DNA of 64,000 bases from Chlorokybus atmophyticus (taxonomy: Eukaryota > Streptophyta > Chlorokybophyceae > Chlorokybales > Chlorokybaceae). The notes beneath the pieces were generated by a model, which did no database searches, was not told the origin of the DNA, and worked only from the letters and a program-made list of their open reading frames with translations. The stretch spans positions 207,297 to 271,296 of the forward strand of contig RHPI01000277.1 of assembly GCA_009103225.1 (NCBI GenBank), in the 5' to 3' direction. Both the position numbers and the translations under genes were made by a program. The stretch's first letter is position 1; each line of letters opens with the position of its first letter. Shown piece after piece: positions 25,000 to 35,173 of the stretch.

Positions 25000-26844
25000 G
25001 CCAGCCGCAGTAACAACATCGCAAAGACCAACTGCAGCAGTTAAGGGTGAATGCCTCGCCGCCGTGCGGGCAATCTTCTTGTTCCGGTCCTTCCTCTTTT
25101 GGCAATTCAAGCCGGTCACTGACCACCAACCCTTGCATTGGTTGATGACAACCTAGCAGCTGACCGGCAAGCTCGCAAGATGGGCCCTGCTGCTGTAAGA
25201 CTATAACTTCGAGATCAAGCACCGCGCCGGCCGCACCAACTAAGACGCCGACGAACTCAGCTGTATTCACATCAGTCTATCAACAATGCCACCAGAGCAA
25301 GCACGAGCTGAGTCCCCCGGCCCCTGCGCCATAGCTAGCTACCGTGTTTGCTGTATCAGCATTGCGCTCAGGACGTGCCACCACTCTAACGCGGGAGCTG
25401 CCACCGCCGCGCCACTGGACAGTGAGGACAGCAACGATGAGGAGCTATACGATAGTATGCCAACACTCAAGACATGCATCTTGACAACAGCCTTTCGGCC
25501 ACGCCATCCACTCGCAGGCTGGACATCTGGCTGGATGCCCACTGCTTTACCTATGTGGAAACAACAGCCCTACCCCTGGGCCTCAGCGCACGAGAGAGGG
25601 ATTGCATTAACCAGTGCTGTAAACATTACCGTTGTGAGGACAAGGAATTACCCGCACCTACTCATGTGAAGGCATCATCTCCACCCTGCACACAGAGCTG
25701 GGTCATGTTGGCATTAGACGGACCGTCAGCCTCGTCCGTGCGCAATACTGGTGGCGCGGTTCATACACACAGGTATGCGTAACTTCTCCCAGTGGGACCT
25801 TGTACGCGCCAGCTTTAACACCAGCAGTGTCACGCTGCAACCATTATTCATCGCGGGCATGTTATACCGCTAGAATTTTAACATGCTCGGCGATCTGTCA
25901 TCATCAGCTAAAGGCAACAAGTACGTTCCGATAATGATCGAGCACTTCTTTAAGTGGGTGGAGCTGGTACCCCTACCCGAAAAAAAGCAGCAGGGGGTGG
26001 CTCAAGCTTTCCTCGACTGTGTCCTTAGCCGCTTCGGCTCGTGCGCCAAGATACTCACTAATCAAGGCTTGGAGGTCAGAGGCGAGTTCGATATATTGCT
26101 GGATCACGCTTACATCGATCACTGACATACTTCTCGTGATCACTCTCGCCGACGGCCTCGCAGAGCGAGCTGTCCAAACCATCAAGAAAACCCTCCGCAA
26201 GTCAGTTGAGCACGAGAAACGCAGCTTGGATGACTACCTGCCTTGGGTCGCGCTCAGCTATCGCCTCTTTAAGTAGGCGGCACTGCGGCAATACAGCCCC
26301 TACCATTTGCTCTTTGGATGCGAGCCTCTCTTTCCGTTTCGTACATACACCGAAGTCAAGCACGTGTTGCACAACCTTTACGACCGTGACCAGATGCATC
26401 GGGACTTGCTGGCCCGCGCTAAGCTTTTTTGGCATGTCATCCCCATGGCACTGAGCAACTTATGCACAGCCCAGCACCGCGACACGCACCGCTATACGCG
26501 GGTGCGCATCGGCTTCTACAAGCAACGCATCCGCAGGTTCGAAATCGGTGACTTTGTCTACCGCATGACGAAGACCCAGGACACTCTAAATATCAGTGTC
26601 CGCCGTACCATCTACAAGGTACTGCAGGTGCTGCCCTCGGGAGTGTTGGATCTGCTGGGACTGGACGGCGTTCGTGCGAACGACAACATGGAAAAGTGCG
26701 CGCCTTGCCATTTGCTACAATTCATTAGCTTTTACGTCATCCAAAACCCTCGTCCTGTCCGCAACCTGCGCTGTGAGACATGTGGCAGCGCGGATGACGA
26801 TGTGAAGATGATGCGCTGCGATGGGTGCAACAAGGGGATGCACT
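25000..26844 (+). pseudogene. Ty3-like RNase H-integrase with a C-terminal PHD finger (first part)
   Basis: The 5'-truncated host element is decayed. RNase H is read from KGECLAAVRAIFLFRSFLFW through VTDHQPLHWLM to FEIKHRAGRTN (25,045-25,240). The integrase head THVKASSPPCTQ/LGHVGIRRTVSL lies near 25,690. The core reads NKYVPIMIEHFFKWVELVPL (25,918) and ILTNQGLEVRGEF (26,050), where the usual catalytic Asp is Asn. DGLAERAVQTIKKTLRKS and SPYHLLFGCEP follow, then a C-terminal segment. A PHD-like CETCGSADDDVKMMRCDGC begins at about 26,773 and is cut at 26,844 by an insertion; its end lies at 34,381. Confidence 0.8.
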
Positions 26845-26900
26845 TGATGAATATTGAGACAGCGCTGGCTAACTACAGCATGCACATGCAGCAGAACATA

Positions 26901-27434
26901 TGTAACAGCACCACCGTCGCCGGTGATGCCCCTTCAATCCTCTACCCCAACACCCACACCGCCTATGACAAGCCTTTCAACGGCGTGGCCGCCACTGACC
27001 AGAGAACTGAAAGTCCCCACATCAAATTGATGTGACCTTTTATATCAAGAGTATATCAACTATATACCTCTCGATAATTAACTCACAACTAGACATCGAT
27101 TTCCTAACTACCCTACTAGGGTAGTTAGGAAATCTAGCGTGAGCCAATCACAGCTCAGATAACGTACCCATCGATAAGGTACCTATTCAAAGATACCTAT
27201 CGTAAGGTACCTAACGAGATAGTGATCACATTATATCAAATGTGACACTAAATAGGCTTGAATAAGCGGTTCTACACCCATTGGGACTTATGTAAGCTAT
27301 GATAAAGCATCATAGCCTTTAATAAGCGAGGAACCGTAGAAAAGAGGTATAAATAAGCATATTTAAATACGTATTCATACAAAATGTCTTATTTAGGTAG
27401 CAATAATACCCCTATTATTATTGCTCCCGTTACA
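26901..27434 (-). repeat. 3' LTR of element B
   Basis: It is collinear with 33396-33919 and about 10 bp longer. Most of the length difference is a perfect 37-nt hairpin at 27098-27134 that the other LTR lacks. Confidence 0.93.
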
Positions 27435-27448
27435 TTCCCCCCCACTTT
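27435..27448 (-). promoter_or_regulatory. Polypurine tract of element B
   Basis: On the minus strand AAAGTGGGGGGGAA directly precedes the 3' LTR. Confidence 0.85.
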
Positions 27449-27581
27449 GGTTTTCAACGTCCTCGTTGAACTCAAGTTGATCAGGCTTGATTTCGAGTAA
27501 TTGTAACCAGTGAGATAGCAGGAAATGACAGGGTGGTAATGAAACTGCACTGCCAGTCTATCATAAAACCAAGCCCACAGT

Positions 27582-28904
27582 TTATGGGACATGACATGAA
27601 TCCCAATAAGCTTGAAGCAACTCGCGGCAGTGCGTAAGATGCCTGTCGGGCTCCCAACTGTTATGTTCCGGGCCATACCCTTTCCATTTCACCAAATAGC
27701 GAGTTGCGCGTCCTCGACCATTTAGCTTATGGTTCAATATAGCTTCCACCTCGTATTCGAGCTCGCTGTCCACCTCAACTGGCGGTGGTGGAGGCTGTGT
27801 TCTACCGTCTGAGCGGTAAGGTTTCAACAAGTTTACATGAAACACGTTGTGTACACGCACACTTGGGGGCAATTGCAGTCGATAAGCGTGCGTACCAACT
27901 CTATCAGTGATAGAGAAACGACCTAACCATCGGGGCAGCAACTTGCGAGCACCCGTACCTTTGATGGTTATGTTTTTTGCATTAAGCAAAACTTTATCGC
28001 CGACATCGAAAGTGGCCATTTTTCGATGTGTATCAGCATAAGCTTTTTGCCTGTCCTGTGCTTCTGACAGACACAGCTTGGCTCGAGCCAAATTTTCTTG
28101 CATATTAGTGGCAAATTCCTTTGCCGCTGGTACAGTCACGGCATGGCGAGGTACACGCAATGACGCTGGTGTGTTCGGGCGAATCCCATAATTCAAGAAA
28201 AATGGGGTTTCCTTTACACTTTCTTGCCACGCGTTGTTCACAGCGAACTCTGCCATTGGCAAGTACATGTCCCAATCTGCATGATTGGGAGCCACATAGT
28301 AGCGAAGCATTTCTTCCAGTATTTGATTTGCTCGCTCAGTTTGACCGTCCGTTTGCGGGTGGAAAGCAGTCGACATGCTTTGTTTTACCCCCAACAATTC
28401 ACAGACTTCTCGCCAAAACTTGGAGACAAAACGAGGATCACGATCTGTGACAAGTTCACGCGGTATACCGTGAACGCGAAAGACCGTGGACACAAATAAG
28501 TGTGCCAAGTCCCGTGCACTTACAGTTGTGCAACACGGGGCAAAATGCACCATTTTAGTCAAACGGTCGACAAAAACCACAATAGCAGTGTATTTAGCTG
28601 CTGTTTCAGGTAGGTCAGTAATCAAATCCATACTGACACTATCCCACTTTTGTGCTGGAATTGCCAATGGTTTAAGCAATCCCGCTTGTTTTTGTCGTAG
28701 TGGCTTATTACGTTGACACACGTCACATGTGCGAACATATTGATCCACGTCAGCTGACATTGACGGCCACCAGTATAACTGTTGCGCAGATTTGAGTGTT
28801 TTGTGTTTCCCCAAATGCCCAGCATACGGCGGATCATGCACTGAATGTAAGCATTGCTTACGCAAGTCGCCCGAGTTGGGAATTGCCAACTGCTCCCCTT
28901 TATA
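27582..28904 (-). pseudogene. Integrase with chromodomain, element B
   Basis: It is a single open frame of 435 codons from 28,889. Order: zinc head (HSVHDPPYAGHLGKHKT, CDVCQRNKPLR), catalytic core with WDSVSMDLITDLP, TDRDPRFVSKFW and the QTDGQTERANQILEEMLR motif (D, D, E all present), then GDKVLLNAKNI, RKLLPRWLGRF, and a chromodomain (YEVEAILNHKLNG, YLVKWKGYGPEHNSWEPDRHL) near the C-terminus. The catalytic residues look intact. It is separated from RNase H only by the TAG at 28,905-28,907, so in an intact relative it would be part of one pol frame. Confidence 0.9.
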
Positions 28905-29495
28905 CTACAGATTGCTAACAGCAGTAAGCTGTTGCAAGTTGGTTTGACTGCTAAACCAATCATCTGAGTTATAACCTGTGGACACTTCTTTTAAGAAAGG
29001 ATCTTCAGGCTGTTGTACATTACGCGTACTTCGAGAGCGCGTAAGTGCCAAAAGAGCAGGGCTGCGACTTAGTGGATCCGCCACATTGGTGCGACCCGGA
29101 CGGTATTGCCAAGTGAAAGTGAAACGAGAAATGAATTCATTCCACCTAGCTTGCCGCCTCGACAGATTTTGTTGCGTATGAAAGAATGTGAGCGGGTTGT
29201 GATCAGTAATCACTGAAAACTCCACCCCTTCCAAGTAGCAACGCCATGTGCGCAGCGCGTGCACCACCCCGAGCAATTCCTGCTCAGTGGTTGTGTAATT
29301 ACGTTCAGCAGGAATGAACTTTCTGCTTTCATATGCACATGGTCTGTCATCTTGTAGAAGGACTGCCCCACACCCAATGGTGGAAGCATCACTGATCACC
29401 ACAAAAGGCTTGGTGTGGTCGGGGAAGGCTAACACAGGGGCTTGTGTTAATGCATCTTTAATGCGTGTAAAGCAACCTCGTGTGCCTCCGTCCAC
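28905..29495 (-). pseudogene. RNase H domain of element B
   Basis: VVISDASTIGCGAVLLQ, TTTEQELLGVVHALRTWRCY, FSVITDHNPLTFF and GRTNVADPLSRS give the Ty3 RNase H signature. It joins RT by a frameshift near 29,475 and ends at the TAG at 28,905-28,907. Confidence 0.88.
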
Positions 29496-30562
29496 ACAAA
29501 TTTAACATCTTTTCTTAGTAAAGATGTTAAAGAATTTGCCATGCCAGAATTTGCTCGCATGAACTTGCGGAAATAATTGGCTAGCCCGAAGAAAGCACGT
29601 AACTGATGTACATCCTTGGGTGGCGGCCAATCCTTTACCGCACACACCTTTTGAGGATCTGGTTTCAATCCTTCTTTGCCAATCACATGCCCTAAAAAGG
29701 GTAGTTCATCCTTTGCAAAGTTGCATTTGGACAGGTTGGCATAGAATTTGTGTTCGCGTAACTTAGCTAGAACCAATTCCACATGTTTGTGGTGGTCCTC
29801 CCGGGTTTTGCTGAACACAATAATGTCATCTAGATATACCAGTACAAACTTGTACAATTCATCAGCAAATACCGCGTTCATTGCTGTTTGAAATGTAGCT
29901 GGTGCATTTGTTAACCCAAATGGTAACACTTTATACTCAAAGTGTTCTAGTGGGGTGCGAAATGCAATTTGTTGTATATCCGACGGGTGGATTTTGATTT
30001 GATGATAACCACTGGTCAAATCCAGCGTGCTGAACACTGTTGCACCTGACAGCTTATCAAAGAAATCATCAATCCGAGGCAAAGGGTATCTGTTTTTCAC
30101 AGTGACCTTGTTCAACGCACGGTAATCAATACACATGCGTAGCTTGCCATTCTTTTTGGGCACAAACAAAATTGGTGCACCAAAAGGAGATATGCTCTTT
30201 GTTATTAAACCTTTGTCCAATAACTCTTTGAGCTGTTTTTCCATCTCCGCGTGTTCTAAGGGACTTAGCCTGTATATAGGCCGCCAAGGTGGCTTTGCCC
30301 CCTCCTCTAACGGAATGGTATGATGTATGTTTCGATCGGGAGGCAACTCTGGGAGTTCATCCTGAAATACATCTGCATATTGTTCCGTAAGTGACTGCAC
30401 CACAGGGTCACTGATAGCCTGTTCAGCAGGTGTTTCCACCTGTCGTAAGTGCAGTAAGTATACTTCCTCACGTTTACGCATGCAACGTTTCAATTGCATA
30501 GCAGAGAGGAGCGGTACATTATCGCGAGGTATACATGCAAGTGCAGATGCTGTTAAAGTCAT
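29447..30562 (-). pseudogene. Reverse transcriptase of element B
   Basis: A 371-codon open frame holds HHTIPLEEGAKPPWRPIYRL, PFGAPILFVPKKNGKLRMC, DYRALNKVTVKNRYPLPRI, FSTLDLTSGYHQIKIHP, FGLTNAPATFQ and the catalytic VLVYLDDIIVFSKT, then the thumb FLGHVIGKEGLKPDPQKV. All RT motifs are intact. Frameshifts at both ends (near 30,595 and 29,475) separate it from protease and RNase H. Confidence 0.92.
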
Positions 30563-30575
30563 CCTACGTTTCCCT

Positions 30576-30983
30576 TTACGAAAGGTGCGTATTGGCTCGA
30601 GAGCCTAATTGTAAACCTGCTTCAGTGTGCCATTGTTCCCCTAAAACAACATTCACCCCGGGGATACTAATATCCACCACGATGAAGGCTGGTCGGGTTT
30701 TATGGCCATTAATAACAAAACGCCCTTTTACCTCTCCCATTGCATTGAGAGTGGAACCAGCAGCACGTACATACGACGTGACCGGTGTGAAAGGAATGTT
30801 ATTACGTTTCACCCAAGCATGTTCAACAAAGTTATGGTTTGCACCAGTATCAAGCAATGCTGTACATGGTGTACCCATCAGTTGACTCTCAAATCTCCAT
30901 TTGAGTGGCACTGAGTGACCATCAAATGTAGCTAATGTCGGAGTGCCGTGATTGGTAGCAGACTTGATAAAGATCACTTGCAA
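30576..30983 (-). pseudogene. Aspartic protease of element B
   Basis: ALLDTGANHNFVEHAWV carries the DTGA catalytic motif. FIVVDISIPGVNVVLGEQW is the C-terminal hydrophobic-Gly segment typical of Ty3 proteases. Confidence 0.85.
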
Positions 30984-31310
30984 CGGTCAAGCTCCTGTAT
31001 CTTTGCGTGAGAGTTGCACGATTACTTCTCCCCCTTTCAACAATCGCGACCACGGGCCATGATATTGAGGGATAACTACACATGCAGTGACAGCATGTTG
31101 TAATTGCAACTTGTGTAAGTGCTTAACAGCAGTTACTAATTCAGAGAATGGAACATTAATTAAAACACAACCGTTTGCATTTCTCAACACAGGTGGTGTG
31201 CTCATATTAGTTCATACATTTGATACATCACAAAGAGAGGAAACTTTATCAAGAAGTACAGAGTTTTTAAAGTCGTTCTGCTCAACTAAGCTACCAACCA
31301 CGAACAATTC

Positions 31311-32477
31311 CTATTTCTTGTCTCTCTGCTGCTTGGCCTTCTGTGCATTCTGTTTTGCATAGCACTTAGCCTCCCCATGACCTGTCTTCTTGCAGAAACT
31401 GCAAGTGATGATGGATTTGGCCGCATTGTAGGGGCCAGCAGGATGAGATGGTTTCGCCTTTTTCACAAAAGGTTTGTTGTCAGTGGCCGGGCGCTTTGCA
31501 GCTGAAACCGGGGCTGCCTCTTTTGCCGTGGTTTGCATGTTGGCGTGAGAGCGCTTTACACTGTCCACAGCAGCAACCATCTGCATCAGCATTGGTAAAT
31601 CCGTCGAGGCCCACTCTTGCAAACTCGCGGGGTTGACGGCCACATGCTGCACGAGATCTGTGTCCAAGCCACGCCTGAACATATCCAGCTGATCAGCATC
31701 ACTGATAGGTAGTTTGCCAGCATTTATCTTGCTGACAAACAACTGAATATACTACTGAACCGGACGCCCGTTCTGACGCAGGTTGTGCAGCTGGTTGCGA
31801 GCAACCTGGGCAGGATCTGCGCCACCATAGCGCTGCTTCATGAAAAAGCACAACTGATTTACTTCCCGCCTGAGGTTTGTATCCCGTTGCTTACGGCGGT
31901 ACCACTCTGCCAGAGCATCGTTTGGGATCAGCAACTCAGCTACACGCAATTTCCCCTCCTCAGAAATGTGAAGGGAGTTGACATAGTGTCGCAACTTCAC
32001 AAGCCAGTCGAAGATGGCCGCTTGCTTGTTGGGAACAAACTCGGCAGGACGAGCAAGTGCTTGAACAGGTGGACCACCGTCAGCACGTTGCAGACGCTCA
32101 ATCATATTCAGAACACATTTGCCTTCACCCATCTGCCCCTCCCAATCTCGCCCCATAAAGGTGGTGAGCTTTAAAACTTTTTCTGCCAATAGGAAGAGAA
32201 AGTTCACGAATGAGACAATTGCCTCACGAGGGTCCTGATCATAGGTGCTAAGGAAATGCTCCATCAAGTCCTGCTGTGTCATGCGAATAGAAAACTCAGG
32301 GAATATAGAAGGTGATCTATCATCCACTGAAGCTTCCGCAGCTTTAGCAGCTTGAGACTCATCAGGTGCATCATCCGGATTCGGAATATCTTCCATGGAT
32401 GGAAATTCCTCCTCACGGGAAGGTTGCTCTTTTTCCGAGCTATCCCCTTTTGAGGTGGGCACCGAGTTTTCTTCCAT
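31311..32477 (-). pseudogene. gag of element B, one in-frame TAG
   Basis: It starts MEENSVPTSKGDSSEKEQ, an acidic N-terminal region, then a capsid segment (PAEFVPNKQAAIFDWLVKL, EWYRRKQRDTNLRREVNQLC). A TAG at 31,752-31,754 is followed in the same frame by YIQLFVSKINAG, the second capsid half, a Lys/Ala-rich linker and a zinc knuckle CSFCKKTGHGEAKC (about 31,400). The product packages element RNA. The knuckle has exact CX2CX4HX4C spacing. Confidence 0.85.
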
Positions 32478-32589
32478 TTGTCTGCAAAACAGGCAGAATG
32501 GGATGGTGAGAACCTCACCAATGGACCAGGTTCAGCGAGAGGATCAAAATGACCCCAAGTTGTAAAAGTCCCAAACAGAGTCCAAACCA

Positions 32590-33140
32590 GTCCCAAAATA
32601 GGAAAGGTTGGATCTGGAGTGTCACCAAACGGAACAAGTCTGAGTGGGACCAGAATGTCCTAACCCTGTGTTGTCCTCAACCAAGTCCCAATCTCCAGGC
32701 CGAAGCCAGAGGGGGAGGGTTTCAGACTAACAGGGTTTGGGAACAGATTGTCCAAAAACCTTCCCACAACTGTCCTAACCAAGTCCCGATCTCCAGGCCG
32801 AAACCAGAGGGGGAGGGTTTGGGAACAGTTTGGTTTGGAACTTACGGACCCGGGTCAAACGACCCGGCAAAGCCGCTGACAGGTCATAGGTACATCACAG
32901 GCATGCAACAGGCAAGCCGTACGGTGACTAACTGTGACATGCACTGGCAAGCACACAATGACAAGCAATCACCACATGCAATGACAGGCAATCACTACAA
33001 GCAATGGTAGTGCACTAAGTGTGACAAACAGTGATGGCACACTAGCAAGCCGCAATCACCGCATGCAATGACAGGCAATCACTGCAAGCAATGATAGTGC
33101 ACTGGCAAGCCACTGTGTGATGTGCATGAAAGTACACACG
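32590..33140. repeat. Two short tandem arrays in the element B leader
   Basis: A block containing ccaaccaagtccc..ctccaggccgaa..cagagggggagggttt occurs twice (about 32,680-32,723 and 32,777-32,821). A second block, caatcaccrcatgcaatgac followed by ggcaatcact, occurs at about 32,967 and 33,053 with an 86-bp period. Both lie between the 5' LTR and gag on the minus strand. Confidence 0.75.
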
Positions 33141-33381
33141 TGCACCTGGCAAGCACCTGGCAAGCAGCTGACAAGCAGGCAAGCAGGCAAGTCACCGACG
33201 TGTGATGGTACCTCACACGTGGAGAGGCCGCCTCTTTGATAGGTGGCTTCAACGTGGAGGTAGCGTAGGGAAGCGAACTTGAAGCTTGGGCTGCGTGGAC
33301 GAAAAAGAGGCCGCCGCCGACGCCTTCTCATTGGCCGAAAGCGGGTCGCCGCCTCCTATAAGTACCCACGTCACCCCCCAG

Positions 33382-33394
33382 CTTCTGGATACCA
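33382..33394 (-). promoter_or_regulatory. Primer-binding site of element B
   Basis: One base inside the 5' LTR on the minus strand lies TGGTATCCAGAAG, close to the initiator-Met-type primer site TGGTATCAGAGC but with an extra C. Confidence 0.65.
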
Positions 33395-33395
33395 A

Positions 33396-33919
33396 TGTAA
33401 CAGCACCACCGTCGCCGGTGATGCCCTTTCAATCCTCTACCCCAACACCCACACCGCATATGACAAGCCTTTCAACGGCGTGGCCGCCACTGAGCAGAGA
33501 ACTGAAAGTCCCCACATCAGATTGATGTGACCTTTTATATCATGAGTATGTCAACTATATACCTCTCGATAATCAACTCACAACTAGACATCGACCCTAC
33601 AGATAGGGTAGTTAGGAAATCTAGCGTGAGCCAATCACAGCTCAGATACGGTACCTATCGATAAGGTACCTATCCAAAGATACCTATCGTAAGGTACCTA
33701 ACGAGATAGTGATCACATTACCGAATGTGACACTAAATAGGCTTGAATAAGCGGTTCTACACCCATTGGGACTTATTTAAGCTATGATAAAGCATCATAG
33801 CCTTTAATAAGCGAGGAACCGTAGAAAAGAGGTATAAATAAGCATATTTAAATACTTATTCATACAAAATGTGTTATTTAGGTAGCAATAATACCCCTAT
33901 TATTATTGCTCCCGTTACA
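33396..33919 (-). repeat. 5' LTR of element B
   Basis: 524 bp, TGTAAC..GTTACA. A ttataccttttctacggt-like promoter region on the minus strand is shared with the other LTR. Confidence 0.93.
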
Positions 33920-34380
33920 ACATACACACGAAGCGTGCACACAAGGCTTGCAAAAAAAAGTTTCATCCGAACCAACAACTTGTTAATTCCGCTGGCCTTT
34001 ATACCAGCCAAACTACACATGTCTACTTTAGCAAGCACCGCGTGAGCTATACTCAACAGATTGCCAATATGCAAGCTTAGCTGTCTAGCTTACAGCCAAA
34101 GCTTTCCAACCAGCTAAGCCACCTCCTAAGGCTTGGTATATGCAGAGTTCTCGCCGATCTCCCAAGGCGTTGGCTGCGTCAAGCTGCGCAAGCCTCATGA
34201 GCAAGTCCGGAGTCTCCTGCTTGGTCATACTCCGCGTAGTGGACACGATATTTGCTACAGACTTATGACTGATCGATATCAGCTCATACTAGTAGCAGTA
34301 TCTCTAAGACTCATGCCTTAGCCAATTTACAAGCTGACTGGGCTGAGCAGTGTGCAAGACATGCTCATGCTAACAGCACT

Positions 34381-34560
34381 GCCATTGTCTCGACCCTCCA
34401 AAGCGCAAGGTGCCGGTGGAAGCTTATTGGTGTGACGACTGTCGCATTAACGGTCCTCCGCACTCGCGCTAAGCTGACCACTACTGCAGGCACTGCCTCC
34501 ATGCTCAAAGGGGGTGGCTTGTTGACTTACGCATATGGGCATGTACCCTAGTTATAAACA
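34381..34560 (+). pseudogene. Second part of the split PHD finger
   Basis: Directly after the target duplicate gcact (34376-34380), the frame gives CLDPPKRKVPVEAYWCDDC, the second half of a PHD finger (the CLxPP..W.C..C block). Together with the part ending at 26,844 it supplies C4HC3 spacing. A stop follows within about 10 codons. A possible further Cys/His segment (YCRHCLHAQRG) is seen at about 34,485. Confidence 0.75.
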
Positions 34561-35173
34561 CATGGTTACTTCACGCTACCATACGTAGCACTCCATGGTG
34601 CTTTGGCATTATGTTCCACAGTAGGGTAGGTATAGGTTCGTCCTCAGCTTGCAGATGTTGCCGACCGTAAGCATCATCTGTGCCTCGACAACATTCCAGC
34701 TTACACCCTCAACCGCCTGCTCCGGTCCGCTTTACCCGAGAGGACACCCGCCCCAACAATGCCCACCCATCTGCTTCCACAGGGACACGCATCCACAAAA
34801 CACGTGACCTTGCCCATGCATGTTACCATGCCATCACAAGGTAGTGCAATGCATATGCAAAGTGTGTAACAAGCATACAGGCTGGCCCACGCCCTTGGTG
34901 TTAAGCACGCACAACGACATGCACAACCACACTTGTCAAGTGGGGGTGCGTCTTGTCCAGTAAACGCGTACAGGACAAGGACATCTGCAGTTTGCAACAA
35001 TTGTTGCGAACTGCATGTCAATGAGCACACAAGCTGCAGTCTGTGTAGCATACTTCCATCCAGCAAACACATGGTCAATATTTGCTCTGGTAGTGGAAAT
35101 ATGTGGCATGCACAGCCACTGCCAGCGGGTTGCTGGCCTGGAAGTGGTGCTGCCTACAGTGTGTGTACACTAC
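34561..35173. other. Intergenic, no gene seen
   Basis: It probably includes the decayed tail of the PHD-finger element and the 3' flank of the CYP71-like gene. No open frame with a motif was seen. Confidence 0.45.

Larger units (their letters stand above)
26901..33919 (-). mobile_element. Complete Ty3-type chromovirus (element B)
   Basis: LTRs at 26901-27434 (534 bp, 3' LTR) and 33396-33919 (524 bp, 5' LTR) have TGTAAC..GTTACA ends. The 5-bp target duplicate acata lies at 26896-26900 and 33920-33924. Domain order on the minus strand is gag, protease, RT, RNase H, integrase, chromodomain. It has two in-frame TAG codons and at least two frameshifts but otherwise long open frames, so it is younger than element A. 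Confidence 0.95.
26845..34375. mobile_element. TG..CA insertion (probable solo LTR, ~507 bp) split by element B
   Basis: Left part 26845-26900, right part 33925-34375. It begins TGATGAAT and ends GCTAACA, and is bounded by the 5-bp duplicate gcact (26840-26844, 34376-34380). Removing element B and one copy of its acata duplicate leaves about 507 bp with no recognisable domain. TG..CA ends plus 5-bp duplication fit a solo LTR of an unidentified family; its strand is undetermined. Confidence 0.7.

Noticed and set aside
24440-25270. A 276-codon minus-strand open frame
   Set aside because: It crosses the junction between LINE-B ORF1 and the antisense of the Ty3-like RNase H, so it is a chance fusion and not a gene.
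32960-33140. CRISPR-like spaced repeats
   Set aside because: Only two imperfect copies in a eukaryotic retroelement leader; a simple tandem duplication explains it.
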